From: Alistipes sp.
Lineage (GTDB): Bacteria > Bacteroidota > Bacteroidia > Bacteroidales > Rikenellaceae
DNA length: 55,336 nt
Reading direction: 5' to 3'
Assembly: GCA_029059935.1 (NCBI GenBank)
Contig: JAIDUZ010000066.1
Span: 1-55,336 of the forward strand
The notes below the pieces were generated by a model. That model made no database searches, had not been told where the DNA came from, and saw nothing but the letters and a program-made list of their open reading frames with translations. Shown piece by piece: positions 1 through 7,997 of the stretch (the stretch's first letter is position 1; each line of letters opens with the position of its first letter). Both the position numbers and the translations under genes were made by a program.

Positions 1-203
1 AAGGAACGATGCGGCGGCGGGCAGAAAGACTCTTCGGGGGCGGCTGCGGGGGTCGCACCTACGGTGCGAGCCGCCCCGAGGGGAAACAAAGATTCGGGAA
101 CGTCAGCGGAAGTGATGAGATGAATTCTTTGGGACGATGGTTCTTGACGGTGCAGTCGGGATGACGGGGCGAGATTCTTCGTCGCTGCGCGACTCAGAAT
201 GAC
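1..203 (+). repeat. Long dispersed repeat, copy 1
   Basis: About 203 nt that recur almost unchanged, in the same orientation, at 17917-18120. The unit holds a GC-rich hairpin (near 36-78, arms GGGGCGGCT and AGCCGCCCC) and ends in one of the short ATTCT/AGAAT hairpins. It begins at the window edge, so it may extend further left. No coding frame in it resembles a protein I know. Confidence 0.85.
174..200 (+). repeat. Short hairpin repeat, ATTCT/AGAAT type
   Basis: 27-nt core with ends ATTCT and AGAAT around TCGTCGCTGCGC, followed by GAC. It belongs to a family of at least eight copies in this window, all on the plus strand in intergenic DNA. Confidence 0.7.
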
Positions 204-221
204 AAGGCAGGGTTTCAGGCA

Positions 222-278
222 GGAGCCTGCGGGGCACGCAGTTCTTTTGCGGGCCTCCGCCGGGGGAGGCTCCGGCCC
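222..278 (+). repeat. GC-rich hairpin element, copy 1
   Basis: Begins with CCTGCGGGGCACGC and ends with the nested hairpin GCGGGCCTCCGCC...GGAGGCTCCGGCCCGC. Related copies are at 14572-14618, 17743-17815, 30100-30150 and 48050-48100, all in the same orientation on the plus strand. Confidence 0.75.
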
Positions 279-279
279 G

Positions 280-300
280 CCCCGTTAAGAACGGGGTTTT
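280..300 (+). terminator. Terminator-like repeat module, copy 1
   Basis: CCCCGTT, loop AAG, AACGGGG, then TTTT. The same module occurs at 7450-7470 and, inverted, at 17711-17734. No plus-strand gene ends just upstream in the window, so it may be a repeat component rather than a working terminator. Confidence 0.5.
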
Positions 301-324
301 GATATTGCAAGTTACGGATTCTTC

Positions 325-368
325 GTTGCCCGGCTGGGGGCGGTCGCGCAAAGCGCGAGCCGGGCAAC
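325..368 (+). repeat. Hairpin with inverted core, copy A
   Basis: 11-bp inverted arms GTTGCCCGGCT (325-335) and AGCCGGGCAAC (358-368) enclose a 22-nt core (336-357). The copy at 17496-17539 has the same arms and the same flanks in the same orientation, but its core is the reverse complement of this one with 20 of 22 bases matching. Confidence 0.8.
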
Positions 369-447
369 GAGGAAAAGGCGAATGCGGTGCAGCAGGGCGA
401 ACAAAGGAGGAAAGGGGCGGGAGCTCCTTGAGATGGATGCGGGACAG

Positions 448-474
448 ATTCTTCGTCGCTGCGCTCCTCAGAAT
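448..474 (+). repeat. Short hairpin repeat, ATTCT/AGAAT type
   Basis: 27-nt core ATTCT...AGAAT followed by GAC. It is the consensus form of the family. Confidence 0.7.
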
Positions 475-587
475 GACTGGACGGGAACTGAAGAAGAGAT
501 GCGGATGAAACAGATTCTTGACTATGCTATGCTTGTTGGTTTCTCCTTGCGAGGTATGACGTGCTGATGGCTTTTACACATGTTCCG

Positions 588-615
588 ATTGCCACGGGCC
601 TGCGGCCCTCGCAAT
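588..615 (+). repeat. Short hairpin repeat, ATTGC/GCAAT type
   Basis: 28-nt core whose ends ATTGC and GCAAT are complementary, like the ATTCT/AGAAT pair of the other copies. The inside has its own hairpin GGGCC-TGC-GGCCC. The paired change of both ends suggests that the pairing itself is conserved. Confidence 0.7.
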
Positions 616-678
616 GACGGGTCCTTAAATTATAGATTCTTCGCTTTGCTCAGCATAACGGGGAGGAAGCTGGCGGAC

Positions 679-707
679 AAAAAAAACGCGCCGGGGAGAC
701 CGGCGCG
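679..707 (-). terminator. Intrinsic terminator after the lytic transglycosylase gene
   Basis: Read on the minus strand: an 8-bp stem CGCGCCGG/CCGGCGCG with a 5-nt loop, followed by eight T. It lies about 100 nt past the stop codon of the minus-strand gene at 809-1492. Confidence 0.8.
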
Positions 708-808
708 GAAAAAGGCGGAAAAGGAGGGAAAAGGCGAAAAAGGATTGCACACCTCCAAGGAAAGAGAAAACTTTCAGACGCGGGGAAGCGGCGGAACGGA
801 ACCGCGAG

Positions 809-1492
809 CTACCGGGCGGCGATGCGGCAATAACGGTAATAACGGCCGACGACGTTGTCGACGTAGGCAAGCGTCTGGGCGCTGCCCGAAAAACGGCCGC
901 AACGGACCTCCTCCGACTGGTAGTAATCGGGCTCGGCCTTCAATTCAAGGTAACGGGCGACAACCTCCCACGAATCGGGATTCTCGCCGAAAGCCCGGGC
1001 GAGCCGCCGGGCGTCAACGACATGCCCCAAGCCCCCGTTATAGGATGCGAGGATGATGCTGAGGCGGTCGCGGGACGAGGTACCGTCGGCGAAGATGAGC
1101 GTGGCGATGATGTGCGACATGAGCTGGTTGGCGACCCGGATGTTGAGCGCCGGATCGGCGACCGCCTCGACGGGCACGCCGAACTGCCGGGCCACCGACG
1201 GCATGATCTGCATCAGCCCCCGGGCGCCGCGCCGCGACGTGAGGTCGGAGCGGAAACGCGACTCCTGGTAGGCGATGGCCGACATGAGGCGCCAGTCGTG
1301 GCCCTCCTCCTCGCAGATGGAACGCATCAGCTCGTCGTAAGCCGAGATGGCGTACTCGCCCTCCAGGAGCAGCGAATGGGTGGCCCCGAGGACGGCCGAC
1401 GCCGACGCGGCGGAATCGGAACGGGCCTTGAAGCCGCAGAAAGAGTTGAAAATCGTTAAGAACGCTAAAGTCAGAACGGTTTTTTTGAACAT
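809..1492 (-). CDS. Lytic transglycosylase with SLT domain
   Basis: Predicted periplasmic or envelope-bound enzyme (227 aa) that cleaves peptidoglycan glycan strands with formation of 1,6-anhydro-muramyl ends. An N-terminal hydrophobic segment (residues 5-20) acts as signal or anchor. The SLT fold follows: catalytic Glu77 in AYQESRF, then GLMQIMP at 92-98 and ASYNGG at 149-154, the three hallmark motifs of the family. I chose the ATG at 1492 because the protein then starts with a lysine-rich signal sequence; the frame stays open upstream but that part overlaps the porin gene and looks like noise. It lies 43 nt after the porin gene, probably in one transcript, and is followed by a good terminator. 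The domain pattern resembles the C-terminal half of MltF; the exact subclass is not certain. Confidence 0.9.
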   Translation of the reverse strand: MFKKTVLTLAFLTIFNSFCGFKARSDSAASASAVLGATHSLLLEGEYAISAYDELMRSICEEEGHDWRLMSAIAYQESRFRSDLTSRRGARGLMQIMPSVARQFGVPVEAVADPALNIRVANQLMSHIIATLIFADGTSSRDRLSIILASYNGGLGHVVDARRLARAFGENPDSWEVVARYLELKAEPDYYQSEEVRCGRFSGSAQTLAYVDNVVGRYYRYCRIAAR

Positions 1493-1535
1493 ACGAAGTT
1501 GTTTTGCGGGCAGCTCGGCCGTGCAGAACAGTACG

Positions 1536-3668
1536 CTAATCATAGAAACCCCAGGAGATGCCGATCTTGAACATGCCGGGATTGAGCGGATAACCTGCGA
1601 CGGCGAAATACTCGCCGTTGCCGAACAAACCCTGGTTGACATGCTGGTACTTCAAGAAAATACGCATTCTCTTCCACTTCGCCATGGCGAAGGCATCGAC
1701 GTAGGGATAGTTCCCCACCTCGACCTCGCGCTGGTTGTAGAACGCCGACAGAGCGGGATTGTAGCCGGGGGCCATGTACCGGGTGTGGTAACGGCCGTCC
1801 AGACCTATCTGCAGACGCAACACGTCGCGCACCACCCAGAACTCGTAGTAATACGAGAGGTAGGCGCTCAGAAGCGGAACGGGCACAACTTCCTGATTCG
1901 TACTCCACTGCAACAATACCCTGTTGTCTAAGTGAAGTCCGCCCAAGCGGAAATCCTTGCGTGCATACACGCTCGTGAGGCCGACGTTCCCGCCGTGCTG
2001 GGCGATGCGGCTGTCGGGACCGTAGTAGATCCTGCTGCCGACGACGCCCTGCCAGGCCCCGGCCTCGAAAGCGAAGTCGGGAACCGAGAAGCGGACCTCG
2101 AAACGAGTCTCATTCTCCTTGCTCAGAGGAGAGGACCACACATAGTGGTTCGAGAATAGATTCTCCTGCCAGAAAGAAGGCGAGCGGCGGCTCATGGAAA
2201 ACCGTCCTTCGAGAATCAACGGGCGACGGCGGAGATAGCCTGTCAACGCCAGGTGGGCGCCGATTTCGAGGTCTCCGCCCCGGTATCCCGACGGGTAGAA
2301 CCGAATATCGGCGTCCCAGTCGACATACTTCCTGATTTTGCCTGCGACCGAACCGTAGGCGAAGTAGGAAGTCCTGCTTGTCCTGCGGTGGCGGCCGGAG
2401 AGATAGTCGTCCATACCGAACTGCGAATAGGTATGGAGGTCGATGCCCACACCCGCATCTATCGTGCCGACGACGCCGTTGCGGTCCCACGGCTGCGCCT
2501 GGACGAAGAAGCGGTTGGAGATGACCCGCTCGTAGAGCGAATCGCGCGACTGCTGGGGATTGATGAACCAGTCGTCGTAATAACTGTGGGAAGCCGACGC
2601 GAAGTCGCCGTTCTCATCGCGGTGGTCGCGGTCGTCGGTGTAGAAGGCGCGCACGTCGGTATAGACCTTGCTCCAGGAAGAATACTGGAACGAATGGCCG
2701 ATGTAGACGGCCGTGAGTCCGGCCATCGAGAAGTCGCTGTCGGTCATCCGCTGCAACGGGATGCCGTAGGACTGGGTGATGAAGAAGGCGTTGTTGCGGT
2801 AGAGGTTGCGGGCCTCGGAGTCGGCCAGCTTCATGGGCACGCCCGACGGATGCTGGAACGTGGTGTCGACGATGGCCCAGGCACCCACGACACCGCCGTT
2901 CTCCTGCTGCTCGATGCGGTTGTTGTAATAGGCGGCATGGACCGAATAACGCTTGCCTGTGTGGTTGAAGGCGACGGAGAGGTTGTGGTTCTTGGTGCGC
3001 GACCAGATATACTGGCCCCGGGTGCCGCGCGCCTTGTAATCGACGTTGAAGCCTGTGGTGGGCGAGATGTTCTGCGCCAGCATGATGCCGAAATTCTCCT
3101 CGCGGTAACGCTTCTGCCCCGACTCGATGTACTCCATGCGGATGAGCGGCCGCTTGGTGTTGTAGAACGACACGTTCTCCATGTTGGCGGTATAGGCGTA
3201 ATAAGGCTCGGCGAAGGAGAAGTCGAACGACTGCGGACGCCGGAAGTAGTTGAGCGGCAGCGACGTCTGCCCGAGTGCGCCCTGCGCCATGTCGCCCACG
3301 TCCTGGCGGTAGAAGGGATAGTCGATGCGGAAGTCGGTGAGCGTGGTGTCGAGCGGTCCGACGGCGATGCGGTTGTAATCCTGGCGGACGTGCCACCGGA
3401 AGTTGGGCAGCGCCCGGACGGAGTCGTCGAAGAAGTAGGATTCGAGGGGCTTGCGGATGCGGCGCGTCTTCCGGGTGGAGTCCGGCTGCTCGCCCTCAGC
3501 TTCGGCATCGTTCTCGTAGGGATTGGTGCCGTAGAGCGACGTATCCTCGCCCCGCTGCTGGGCACGCAGCACGGCCCGGGCGTCGAGCTGGGCGAACGCA
3601 CCGGCGGGCACGGCGGCGAAGAAGACCGCGGCGAAGAGACGGACGGCTATGTTGGGCACCGCAGACAT
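1536..3668 (-). CDS. Putative outer-membrane porin (Porin_10 type)
   Basis: A 710-residue protein with a signal peptide (roughly residues 1-26, ending AGAFA before QLDARA) and a long region of alternating aromatic and polar strands, as in an outer-membrane beta barrel. It ends GISWGFYD, the aromatic C-terminal strand expected for such a barrel. The stretch after the signal (RRIRKPLESYFFDDSVRA, then NFRWH and LNYFRRP) is what I know from the Bacteroidetes putative porin family (PF14121). Its substrate is unknown. It starts 3 nt after the stop of pssA and precedes the transglycosylase gene, so the three may be one operon serving the envelope. Confidence 0.8.
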   Translation of the reverse strand: MSAVPNIAVRLFAAVFFAAVPAGAFAQLDARAVLRAQQRGEDTSLYGTNPYENDAEAEGEQPDSTRKTRRIRKPLESYFFDDSVRALPNFRWHVRQDYNRIAVGPLDTTLTDFRIDYPFYRQDVGDMAQGALGQTSLPLNYFRRPQSFDFSFAEPYYAYTANMENVSFYNTKRPLIRMEYIESGQKRYREENFGIMLAQNISPTTGFNVDYKARGTRGQYIWSRTKNHNLSVAFNHTGKRYSVHAAYYNNRIEQQENGGVVGAWAIVDTTFQHPSGVPMKLADSEARNLYRNNAFFITQSYGIPLQRMTDSDFSMAGLTAVYIGHSFQYSSWSKVYTDVRAFYTDDRDHRDENGDFASASHSYYDDWFINPQQSRDSLYERVISNRFFVQAQPWDRNGVVGTIDAGVGIDLHTYSQFGMDDYLSGRHRRTSRTSYFAYGSVAGKIRKYVDWDADIRFYPSGYRGGDLEIGAHLALTGYLRRRPLILEGRFSMSRRSPSFWQENLFSNHYVWSSPLSKENETRFEVRFSVPDFAFEAGAWQGVVGSRIYYGPDSRIAQHGGNVGLTSVYARKDFRLGGLHLDNRVLLQWSTNQEVVPVPLLSAYLSYYYEFWVVRDVLRLQIGLDGRYHTRYMAPGYNPALSAFYNQREVEVGNYPYVDAFAMAKWKRMRIFLKYQHVNQGLFGNGEYFAVAGYPLNPGMFKIGISWGFYD

Positions 3669-3671
3669 GCT

Positions 3672-4388
3672 CTATTCGGGGAGGTTGCGGGATTGGCGGC
3701 GGAAGCACCACCGCACCGCCGAAACGGCGACGTAGCAAACGATGATGAACGGAACGGCCCACCCCCCCAACGCGGCGAGCGACACGACACTGAAGCCGGC
3801 GAACGAATAACGCAACTCGTTGCCCCTCCAGCCGAAGCCGGCGAACTTGAAAGAGAACATCCGCACGGGCGAAATCATCAGCAACCCGGCGACGAGACCG
3901 ACGGCCAGCACGGCCTCGCGCGGCAACAGGAGCCCCTGCTGCTCGGCGAGCAGGCCCAGCGAAGCGCAAAACAAGGCGGCACCGGGCGAAGGAAGTCCGC
4001 AGAACTCGGAGTGCTGCGAATCGTCGATGTTGAACTTGGCCAAGCGCAGGGCAGCGCAAGCGGCATAGACGAAGAGCAGCAGACCGGTCCATCCGGGCAG
4101 CCAGGCCGACCCGGGCATCCGTCCGAACAACACGAAGAGGACGGCAGCGGGCAGAAACCCGAACGAGATGTCGTCGGCCAACGAATCGAGTTCGACGCCC
4201 AACCGGCCGCTCTGGCCCAGCCACCGGGCGACGAAGCCGTCGAAGAAATCGAAGACGACGCTGCCGGCCATCAGGCCGAAAGCCCACGTGAGGTTGTCGA
4301 AGAACAACGCTGCGACGGCACCCAAGGCCCCGCACAAGAGGTTGGAGAGCGTCAGCAGGTTGGGTATGGTAAAGAGTCTGATTTGCAT
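3672..4388 (-). CDS. pssA: CDP-diacylglycerol-serine O-phosphatidyltransferase
   Basis: Integral membrane enzyme that makes phosphatidylserine from CDP-diacylglycerol and serine, the route to phosphatidylethanolamine. The 238-residue protein carries the complete CDP-alcohol phosphotransferase signature: Asp50-Gly51, Ala54-Arg55, Gly64, Asp68 and Asp72 with the canonical spacings. Several hydrophobic segments follow. The ATG at 4388 gives MQIRLFTIPNLLTLSNLLCG, a normal start for the family; the open frame further upstream is intergenic. It is the first gene of the pssA-porin-transglycosylase run. A minus-strand TAACTTTG at 4583-4590 might be its -7 element, but I find no partner at -33. Confidence 0.93.
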   Translation of the reverse strand: MQIRLFTIPNLLTLSNLLCGALGAVAALFFDNLTWAFGLMAGSVVFDFFDGFVARWLGQSGRLGVELDSLADDISFGFLPAAVLFVLFGRMPGSAWLPGWTGLLLFVYAACAALRLAKFNIDDSQHSEFCGLPSPGAALFCASLGLLAEQQGLLLPREAVLAVGLVAGLLMISPVRMFSFKFAGFGWRGNELRYSFAGFSVVSLAALGGWAVPFIIVCYVAVSAVRWCFRRQSRNLPE

Positions 4389-4601
4389 GTCGATGCAAAA
4401 AATTAGGCAATCATATCCGACTTCGCACTTCCGGGAGCCCGAACGCTTCGCGTGCCATTCCGAACCGCCGGGCGAGCCGACCGGACGGTCGGCGGGAAAA
4501 GCCTTGCGGCCCGCCGGACGAACGGCGCTTCCGCCGTGCGAAGAACCTGGAATTTCCGCAATTAAAAAATCCGCAGGAGCGGCAAAGTTACGAAAAATTT
4601 T

Positions 4602-4609
4602 TATCTTTG
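4602..4609 (+). promoter_or_regulatory. Candidate -7 promoter element for manC
   Basis: TATCTTTG fits the Bacteroidetes TAnnTTTG consensus and lies 93 nt before the manC ATG. No clear TTTG is found 19-21 nt upstream, so it is weaker than the other promoters in the window. The leader that would follow holds two small hairpins (CGCCCC/GGGGCG near 4619 and TGCCGC-AAA-GCGGCA near 4651). Confidence 0.5.
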
Positions 4610-4702
4610 TAGAATCAACGCCCCGATTAGTGGGGCGGGAAGTCCTGCTTATGCCGCAAAGCGGCACGGGGACTCCGCGACACGAGAAAAACGACGACAA
4701 AT

Positions 4703-5776
4703 ATGACTGACAACCGATATTGCGTAATCATGGCCGGCGGCGCGGGCACGCGCTTCTGGCCCAAGAGCCGGCAATCGATGCCCAAGCAGTTCCTGGACAT
4801 TCTGGGAACGGGCAAATCCTTCATCCGCCACACCTACGAACGCTTCGCACCGCTCGTAGCACCGGAAAACTTCGTGGTGGTGACCAACCGCAGATACAAG
4901 GCGCTGGTGCTGGAACACCTGCCCGAGCTGGACGAGAAACAGGTGCTCTGCGAACCGGTAGGCCGCAACACGGCGCCCTGCATCGCCTATGCAGCCTATA
5001 CGCTGTTGAAGGAGAACCCGGAGGCGGAGATGATAGTGACCCCGTCGGACCATCTGATACTGAACGAAGAAGAGTTCCGCACCGTCATCGGCGAATGCCT
5101 CGCGTTCGCGGCGACCCACAATGCACTGATGACCGTGGGCATCAAACCTACGCGCCCCGACACGGGCTACGGCTACATCCAGGTGTCGGACGCGCAACCC
5201 GTGAGCAAGGTGAAGTGCTTCACCGAAAAACCCGGGCTGGAACTGGCGCAGACCTTCCTCCAGTGCGGCGAATTCTACTGGAACTCGGGCATCTTCGTAT
5301 GGACGGCGAAGAACATAGTCGAAGCCTTCGAGCGATACCTGCCCGAACACCATGCCCTCTTCAGCGGACTGATGCGCGCGCTGGGAACCGACGCCGAACG
5401 GAACATCGTGGAGATGGTCTTCGCGGAATGCCGCGCCGTCTCGATAGACTACGGCATTCTGGAAAAGGCCGACAACGTCTATGTCCGCTGCGGCGAATTC
5501 GGCTGGAGCGACGTGGGGACCTGGGGCTCGATCTACCAACATTCGCGCAAGGACCGCTATGCCAACGCTGCGCCGGAAGAAGGCTGCTACCTCAGCGACA
5601 CGCGCTCGTCGATCGTGTCGCTGCCCAAAGGCAAGATAGCCGTCATCAACGGTCTCAAGGAATACATTGTGGTAGACACCGACGACGTACTGCTGATCTG
5701 CCCCAGGGCCGAAGAACAGAACATCAAGAAATTCATCGACGAAGTGAAGTATCACAACGGCGACAAACACATCTGA
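4703..5776 (+). CDS. manC: Mannose-1-phosphate guanylyltransferase
   Basis: Makes GDP-mannose from GTP and mannose 1-phosphate, the donor for mannose- and fucose-containing surface glycans. The 357-residue protein opens with the nucleotidyltransferase signature GGAGTRFWP at 12-20 and PKQF at 27-30. Further along it has GRNTAPCI, the VTPSDHL segment and the FTEKP and FYWNSG motifs typical of this family. There is no C-terminal phosphomannose isomerase domain, so it is the short monofunctional form. murF begins 5 nt after its stop and shares its transcript, up to the terminator at 7060-7092. Confidence 0.93.
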   Translation: MTDNRYCVIMAGGAGTRFWPKSRQSMPKQFLDILGTGKSFIRHTYERFAPLVAPENFVVVTNRRYKALVLEHLPELDEKQVLCEPVGRNTAPCIAYAAYTLLKENPEAEMIVTPSDHLILNEEEFRTVIGECLAFAATHNALMTVGIKPTRPDTGYGYIQVSDAQPVSKVKCFTEKPGLELAQTFLQCGEFYWNSGIFVWTAKNIVEAFERYLPEHHALFSGLMRALGTDAERNIVEMVFAECRAVSIDYGILEKADNVYVRCGEFGWSDVGTWGSIYQHSRKDRYANAAPEEGCYLSDTRSSIVSLPKGKIAVINGLKEYIVVDTDDVLLICPRAEEQNIKKFIDEVKYHNGDKHI

Positions 5777-5780
5777 GGAC

Positions 5781-7040
5781 ATGTCCGCGCTCTACGACCT
5801 TTTCTGCCGCCATCCGCACGTGTCGACCGACACGCGGCGCATCGAACCCGGCTCGCTCTTCTTTGCACTGCGGGGCGCCGCGTTCGACGGCAACCGCTTT
5901 GCGGCCGAAGCCCTGGCCAAAGGGGCCGTGTACGCCGTGGTGGACGACCCGGCGGCCGTGACGGACGAACGCACCCTGCTGGTGCCCGACACGCTCGGAG
6001 CATTGCAGGAACTGGCGCGCGAACACCGCCGGGCGCTGGGGATTCCGATTCTTGCCGTGGCGGGCAGCAACGGCAAGACGACGACCAAGGAACTGGTGAG
6101 CCGCGTGCTGGCCGAAGGATTCGAAGTCGGCGCCACGCGCGGCAATCTGAACAACCACATCGGCGTGCCGCTCACGCTGCTGTCGATGACGCGCGACACG
6201 CAGTTCGGCGTGGTGGAGATGGGAGCCAGCGCCTGCGGCGAGATAGCCCGGCTGGCCTCGATAGCCGAACCCAACTACGGCATACTGACCAACATAGGAC
6301 GCTCGCACCTGGAAGGATTCGGCGGTCCGGAAGGCATCCGCCGCGGCAAGGGCGAGCTCTACGACTTCCTGGCGGCCAACGGCGGCCGCATCTTCGTGCG
6401 CGAAGAAGACCCCGTGCTGACGCAGATGGCGGCCGAACGCCCGGAGCTGGCGGCCGAACGCTACTCGGAGCACCTGGCCGACGGCGTGGAGAGCCGCCTG
6501 GCGGGCGACTACAACCGCTACAACATGGCGGCGGCGGTGGCCATCGGACGCTATTTCGACATCGACGACGAACGCATCCGCCACGCCATAGCCGGCTACA
6601 TCCCCGACAACAACCGCTCGCAACGTCTCGAAACGGCGCACAACACCCTGGTGGTCGACTGCTACAACGCCAACCCGTCGAGCATGCGCGCCGCGGTGGG
6701 CGACTTTCTGGCCGAACCGCTCGGAACACGTACGCGCCGCGTACTGATTCTGGGCGACATGCTGGAACTGGGCGCATGGAGCGCCGAAGAGCATGCGGCC
6801 ATCCTCGGCCTGGCCCTGCAAGACCCTGCGGCCGAGATACATCTGGTGGGCCCCCGCTTCGCCGAAGCGGCCGAAACCCTGGCGAAAGCCGATACGACGG
6901 GTGCCGCAGGCCGCATCCGCCGCTACCCTGCCCGCGACGAACTGGCCGAAACGCTCCGTTTCCGTCCGATTGCAGGCGCACTGGTGCTGCTGAAAGGCTC
7001 GCACGGCATCGGGCTGGAGCAGACGATCGGGCTACTCTGA
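5781..7040 (+). CDS. murF: UDP-N-acetylmuramoyl-tripeptide--D-alanyl-D-alanine ligase
   Basis: Cytoplasmic Mur ligase that adds D-Ala-D-Ala to UDP-MurNAc-tripeptide, the last soluble step of peptidoglycan precursor synthesis. The 419-residue protein has the ATP loop GSNGKTTTK at 95-103, the [14 protein letters not shown] segment that marks MurF, and the later [10 protein letters not shown] motif where MurF holds its adenine-binding residues. Length is a little below the usual 430-460. It starts 5 nt after manC and ends 20 nt before a perfect 12-bp terminator hairpin. Confidence 0.95.
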   Translation: MSALYDLFCRHPHVSTDTRRIEPGSLFFALRGAAFDGNRFAAEALAKGAVYAVVDDPAAVTDERTLLVPDTLGALQELAREHRRALGIPILAVAGSNGKTTTKELVSRVLAEGFEVGATRGNLNNHIGVPLTLLSMTRDTQFGVVEMGASACGEIARLASIAEPNYGILTNIGRSHLEGFGGPEGIRRGKGELYDFLAANGGRIFVREEDPVLTQMAAERPELAAERYSEHLADGVESRLAGDYNRYNMAAAVAIGRYFDIDDERIRHAIAGYIPDNNRSQRLETAHNTLVVDCYNANPSSMRAAVGDFLAEPLGTRTRRVLILGDMLELGAWSAEEHAAILGLALQDPAAEIHLVGPRFAEAAETLAKADTTGAAGRIRRYPARDELAETLRFRPIAGALVLLKGSHGIGLEQTIGLL

Positions 7041-7059
7041 ACCCATACCGCGCACTCGT

Positions 7060-7092
7060 GCGACGGACCGGTTTCCGGTCCGTCGCGTTTTT
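7060..7092 (+). terminator. Intrinsic terminator after murF
   Basis: Perfect 12-bp stem GCGACGGACCGG/CCGGTCCGTCGC with a TTT loop, followed by GTTTTT. It lies 20 nt after the murF stop and closes the manC-murF transcript. Confidence 0.93.
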
Positions 7093-7202
7093 ATTAATAC
7101 TCCTCTGCCGCTTTCGGGCGACTCTCGGAGCTGCGCGGGCCGCAGACTGCGGTCCGCCCGCCTAAAAGGCGGGAGATGGAGAAGAAAGATGGGGATGAAA
7201 CA

Positions 7203-7231
7203 GATTCTTCGTCGCTATGCTCCTCAGAAAT
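7203..7231 (+). repeat. Short hairpin repeat, ATTCT/AGAAT type
   Basis: Member of the same family as 448-474, with one extra A in the right end (AGAAAT). Confidence 0.6.
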
Positions 7232-7253
7232 GACCATCTCTTTAATCTTAAAT

Positions 7254-7435
7254 AAAATCCGCCCCGATGTCTGAGCCGTCAGCGGAGGAGGGACTAAAAG
7301 CGTGAGCGCAGGGGCCGGTTCGCTTGCGAACCCGCGAATAGGCGCCCGGAGCAGCGTTAGGCCCTCCGTAGCAGGCGAAGACAATCGGAAGGAGAGGTTT
7401 TTCCGCCGCTTTTTGCCGGTACAAAAAGCGGCAAA
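7254..7435 (+). repeat. Large intergenic element A, copy 1
   Basis: About 180 nt matching, in reverse orientation, 14166-14429. It contains the perfect palindrome GGTTCGCTTGCGAACC and ends in a hairpin with arms GCCGCTTTTTG and CAAAAAGCGGC. The other copy has about 81 extra bases between GGAGAGG and TTTTTCCGCC of this copy. No coding potential is evident. Confidence 0.85.
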
Positions 7436-7449
7436 TATTCGCAATGACG

Positions 7450-7470
7450 CCCCGTTAAGAACGGGGTTTT
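7450..7470 (+). terminator. Terminator-like repeat module, copy 2
   Basis: CCCCGTT-AAG-AACGGGG followed by TTTT, identical to 280-300. It lies well past the real murF terminator, so its role is unclear. Confidence 0.5.
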
Positions 7471-7518
7471 ATTATTTGGCGGACAAGCATATAATTTTGA
7501 AGAGGAACGGGCCGGATG

Positions 7519-7549
7519 ATTGCCGTTCCGAAATTATTGCGTATTTTTG
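7519..7549 (+). promoter_or_regulatory. Promoter of the MazG-like gene
   Basis: TATTTTTG (7542-7549) matches TAnnTTTG, with ATTG (7519-7522) 19 nt upstream as the -33 element. A start site near 7556 would give a leader of about 20 nt. Because the next five genes are co-directional, it may serve them as well. Confidence 0.75.
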
Positions 7550-7576
7550 CGAAGAAAGACACAATCCAACAAACCC

Positions 7577-7903
7577 ATGACACTCAACGAATATCAGAAA
7601 CACGCGCTGGAAACGGCGATCTATCCCGAAGAGAGCCGCATCGTCTACCCCACGCTGGGGCTGACGGGCGAAGCGGGCGAAGTGGCCGACAAGGTGAAGA
7701 AGGTAATCCGCGACGGAGGCCGCGAATTCACGCCGGAGAAGAAGGCCGAAATCATGAAAGAGATAGGCGACGTGCTGTGGTACTGCGCGACGCTCTCGCA
7801 CGACCTGGGCTACGACCTGGAAGAGGTGGCGCAGACCAACATGGACAAACTCCGCTCGCGCATGGAACGCAACCGCATTGCGGGCAACGGCGACAACCGG
7901 TAG
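7577..7903 (+). CDS. MazG-like nucleotide pyrophosphohydrolase
   Basis: A small all-alpha NTP pyrophosphohydrolase (108 aa) of the MazG or dUTPase-2 group, which hydrolyses NTPs or dNTPs to NMP and pyrophosphate, probably as housecleaning of odd nucleotides. GLTGEAGEVADK (28-39) and EIGDVLWY (62-69) supply the four metal ligands Glu32, Glu35, Glu62 and Asp65. The single-domain length fits the short MazG-like proteins rather than full MazG. The ATG at 7577 lies 28 nt after the -7 element; the longer frame upstream would run through the promoter. Confidence 0.88.
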   Translation: MTLNEYQKHALETAIYPEESRIVYPTLGLTGEAGEVADKVKKVIRDGGREFTPEKKAEIMKEIGDVLWYCATLSHDLGYDLEEVAQTNMDKLRSRMERNRIAGNGDNR

Positions 7904-7997
7904 ACGAATTCACAATTCACAATTAAAAATCGGGGAGGGCATGCAGATTTTCCCGCCTCGACACACTTGATTTTTCATTTTAATCCTGAAAATAATC

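Larger units (their letters stand above)
1..808. other. Gene-free, repeat-rich intergenic region
   Basis: No credible gene lies here; short open frames are what GC-rich repeats give by chance. In order it holds long repeat copy 1, a GC-rich hairpin element (222-278), a terminator-like module (280-300), a hairpin with an 11-bp stem (325-368), short ATTCT/AGAAT or ATTGC/GCAAT hairpins (174-200, 448-474, 588-615 and a degenerate one near 634-657), and a terminator for the minus-strand transglycosylase gene (679-707). Confidence 0.7.
7093..7519. other. Repeat-rich intergenic region
   Basis: No credible gene. It holds a GC-rich palindromic stretch (near 7129-7168), a short ATTCT/AGAAT-type hairpin with one inserted base (7203-7231), large repeat element A copy 1 (7254-7435) and a terminator-like module (7450-7470) before the promoter of the next gene. 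Confidence 0.65.

Noticed and set aside
2253..4406. 717-codon open frame on the plus strand
   Set aside because: It is antisense to the porin and pssA genes, has no recognisable domain and a composition (Val, Gly, Glu, Arg runs) typical of GC-rich antisense frames.
4583..4590. TAACTTTG as promoter of pssA
   Set aside because: Good -7 match on the minus strand but no -33 element at the right distance; kept only as a possibility in the pssA entry.
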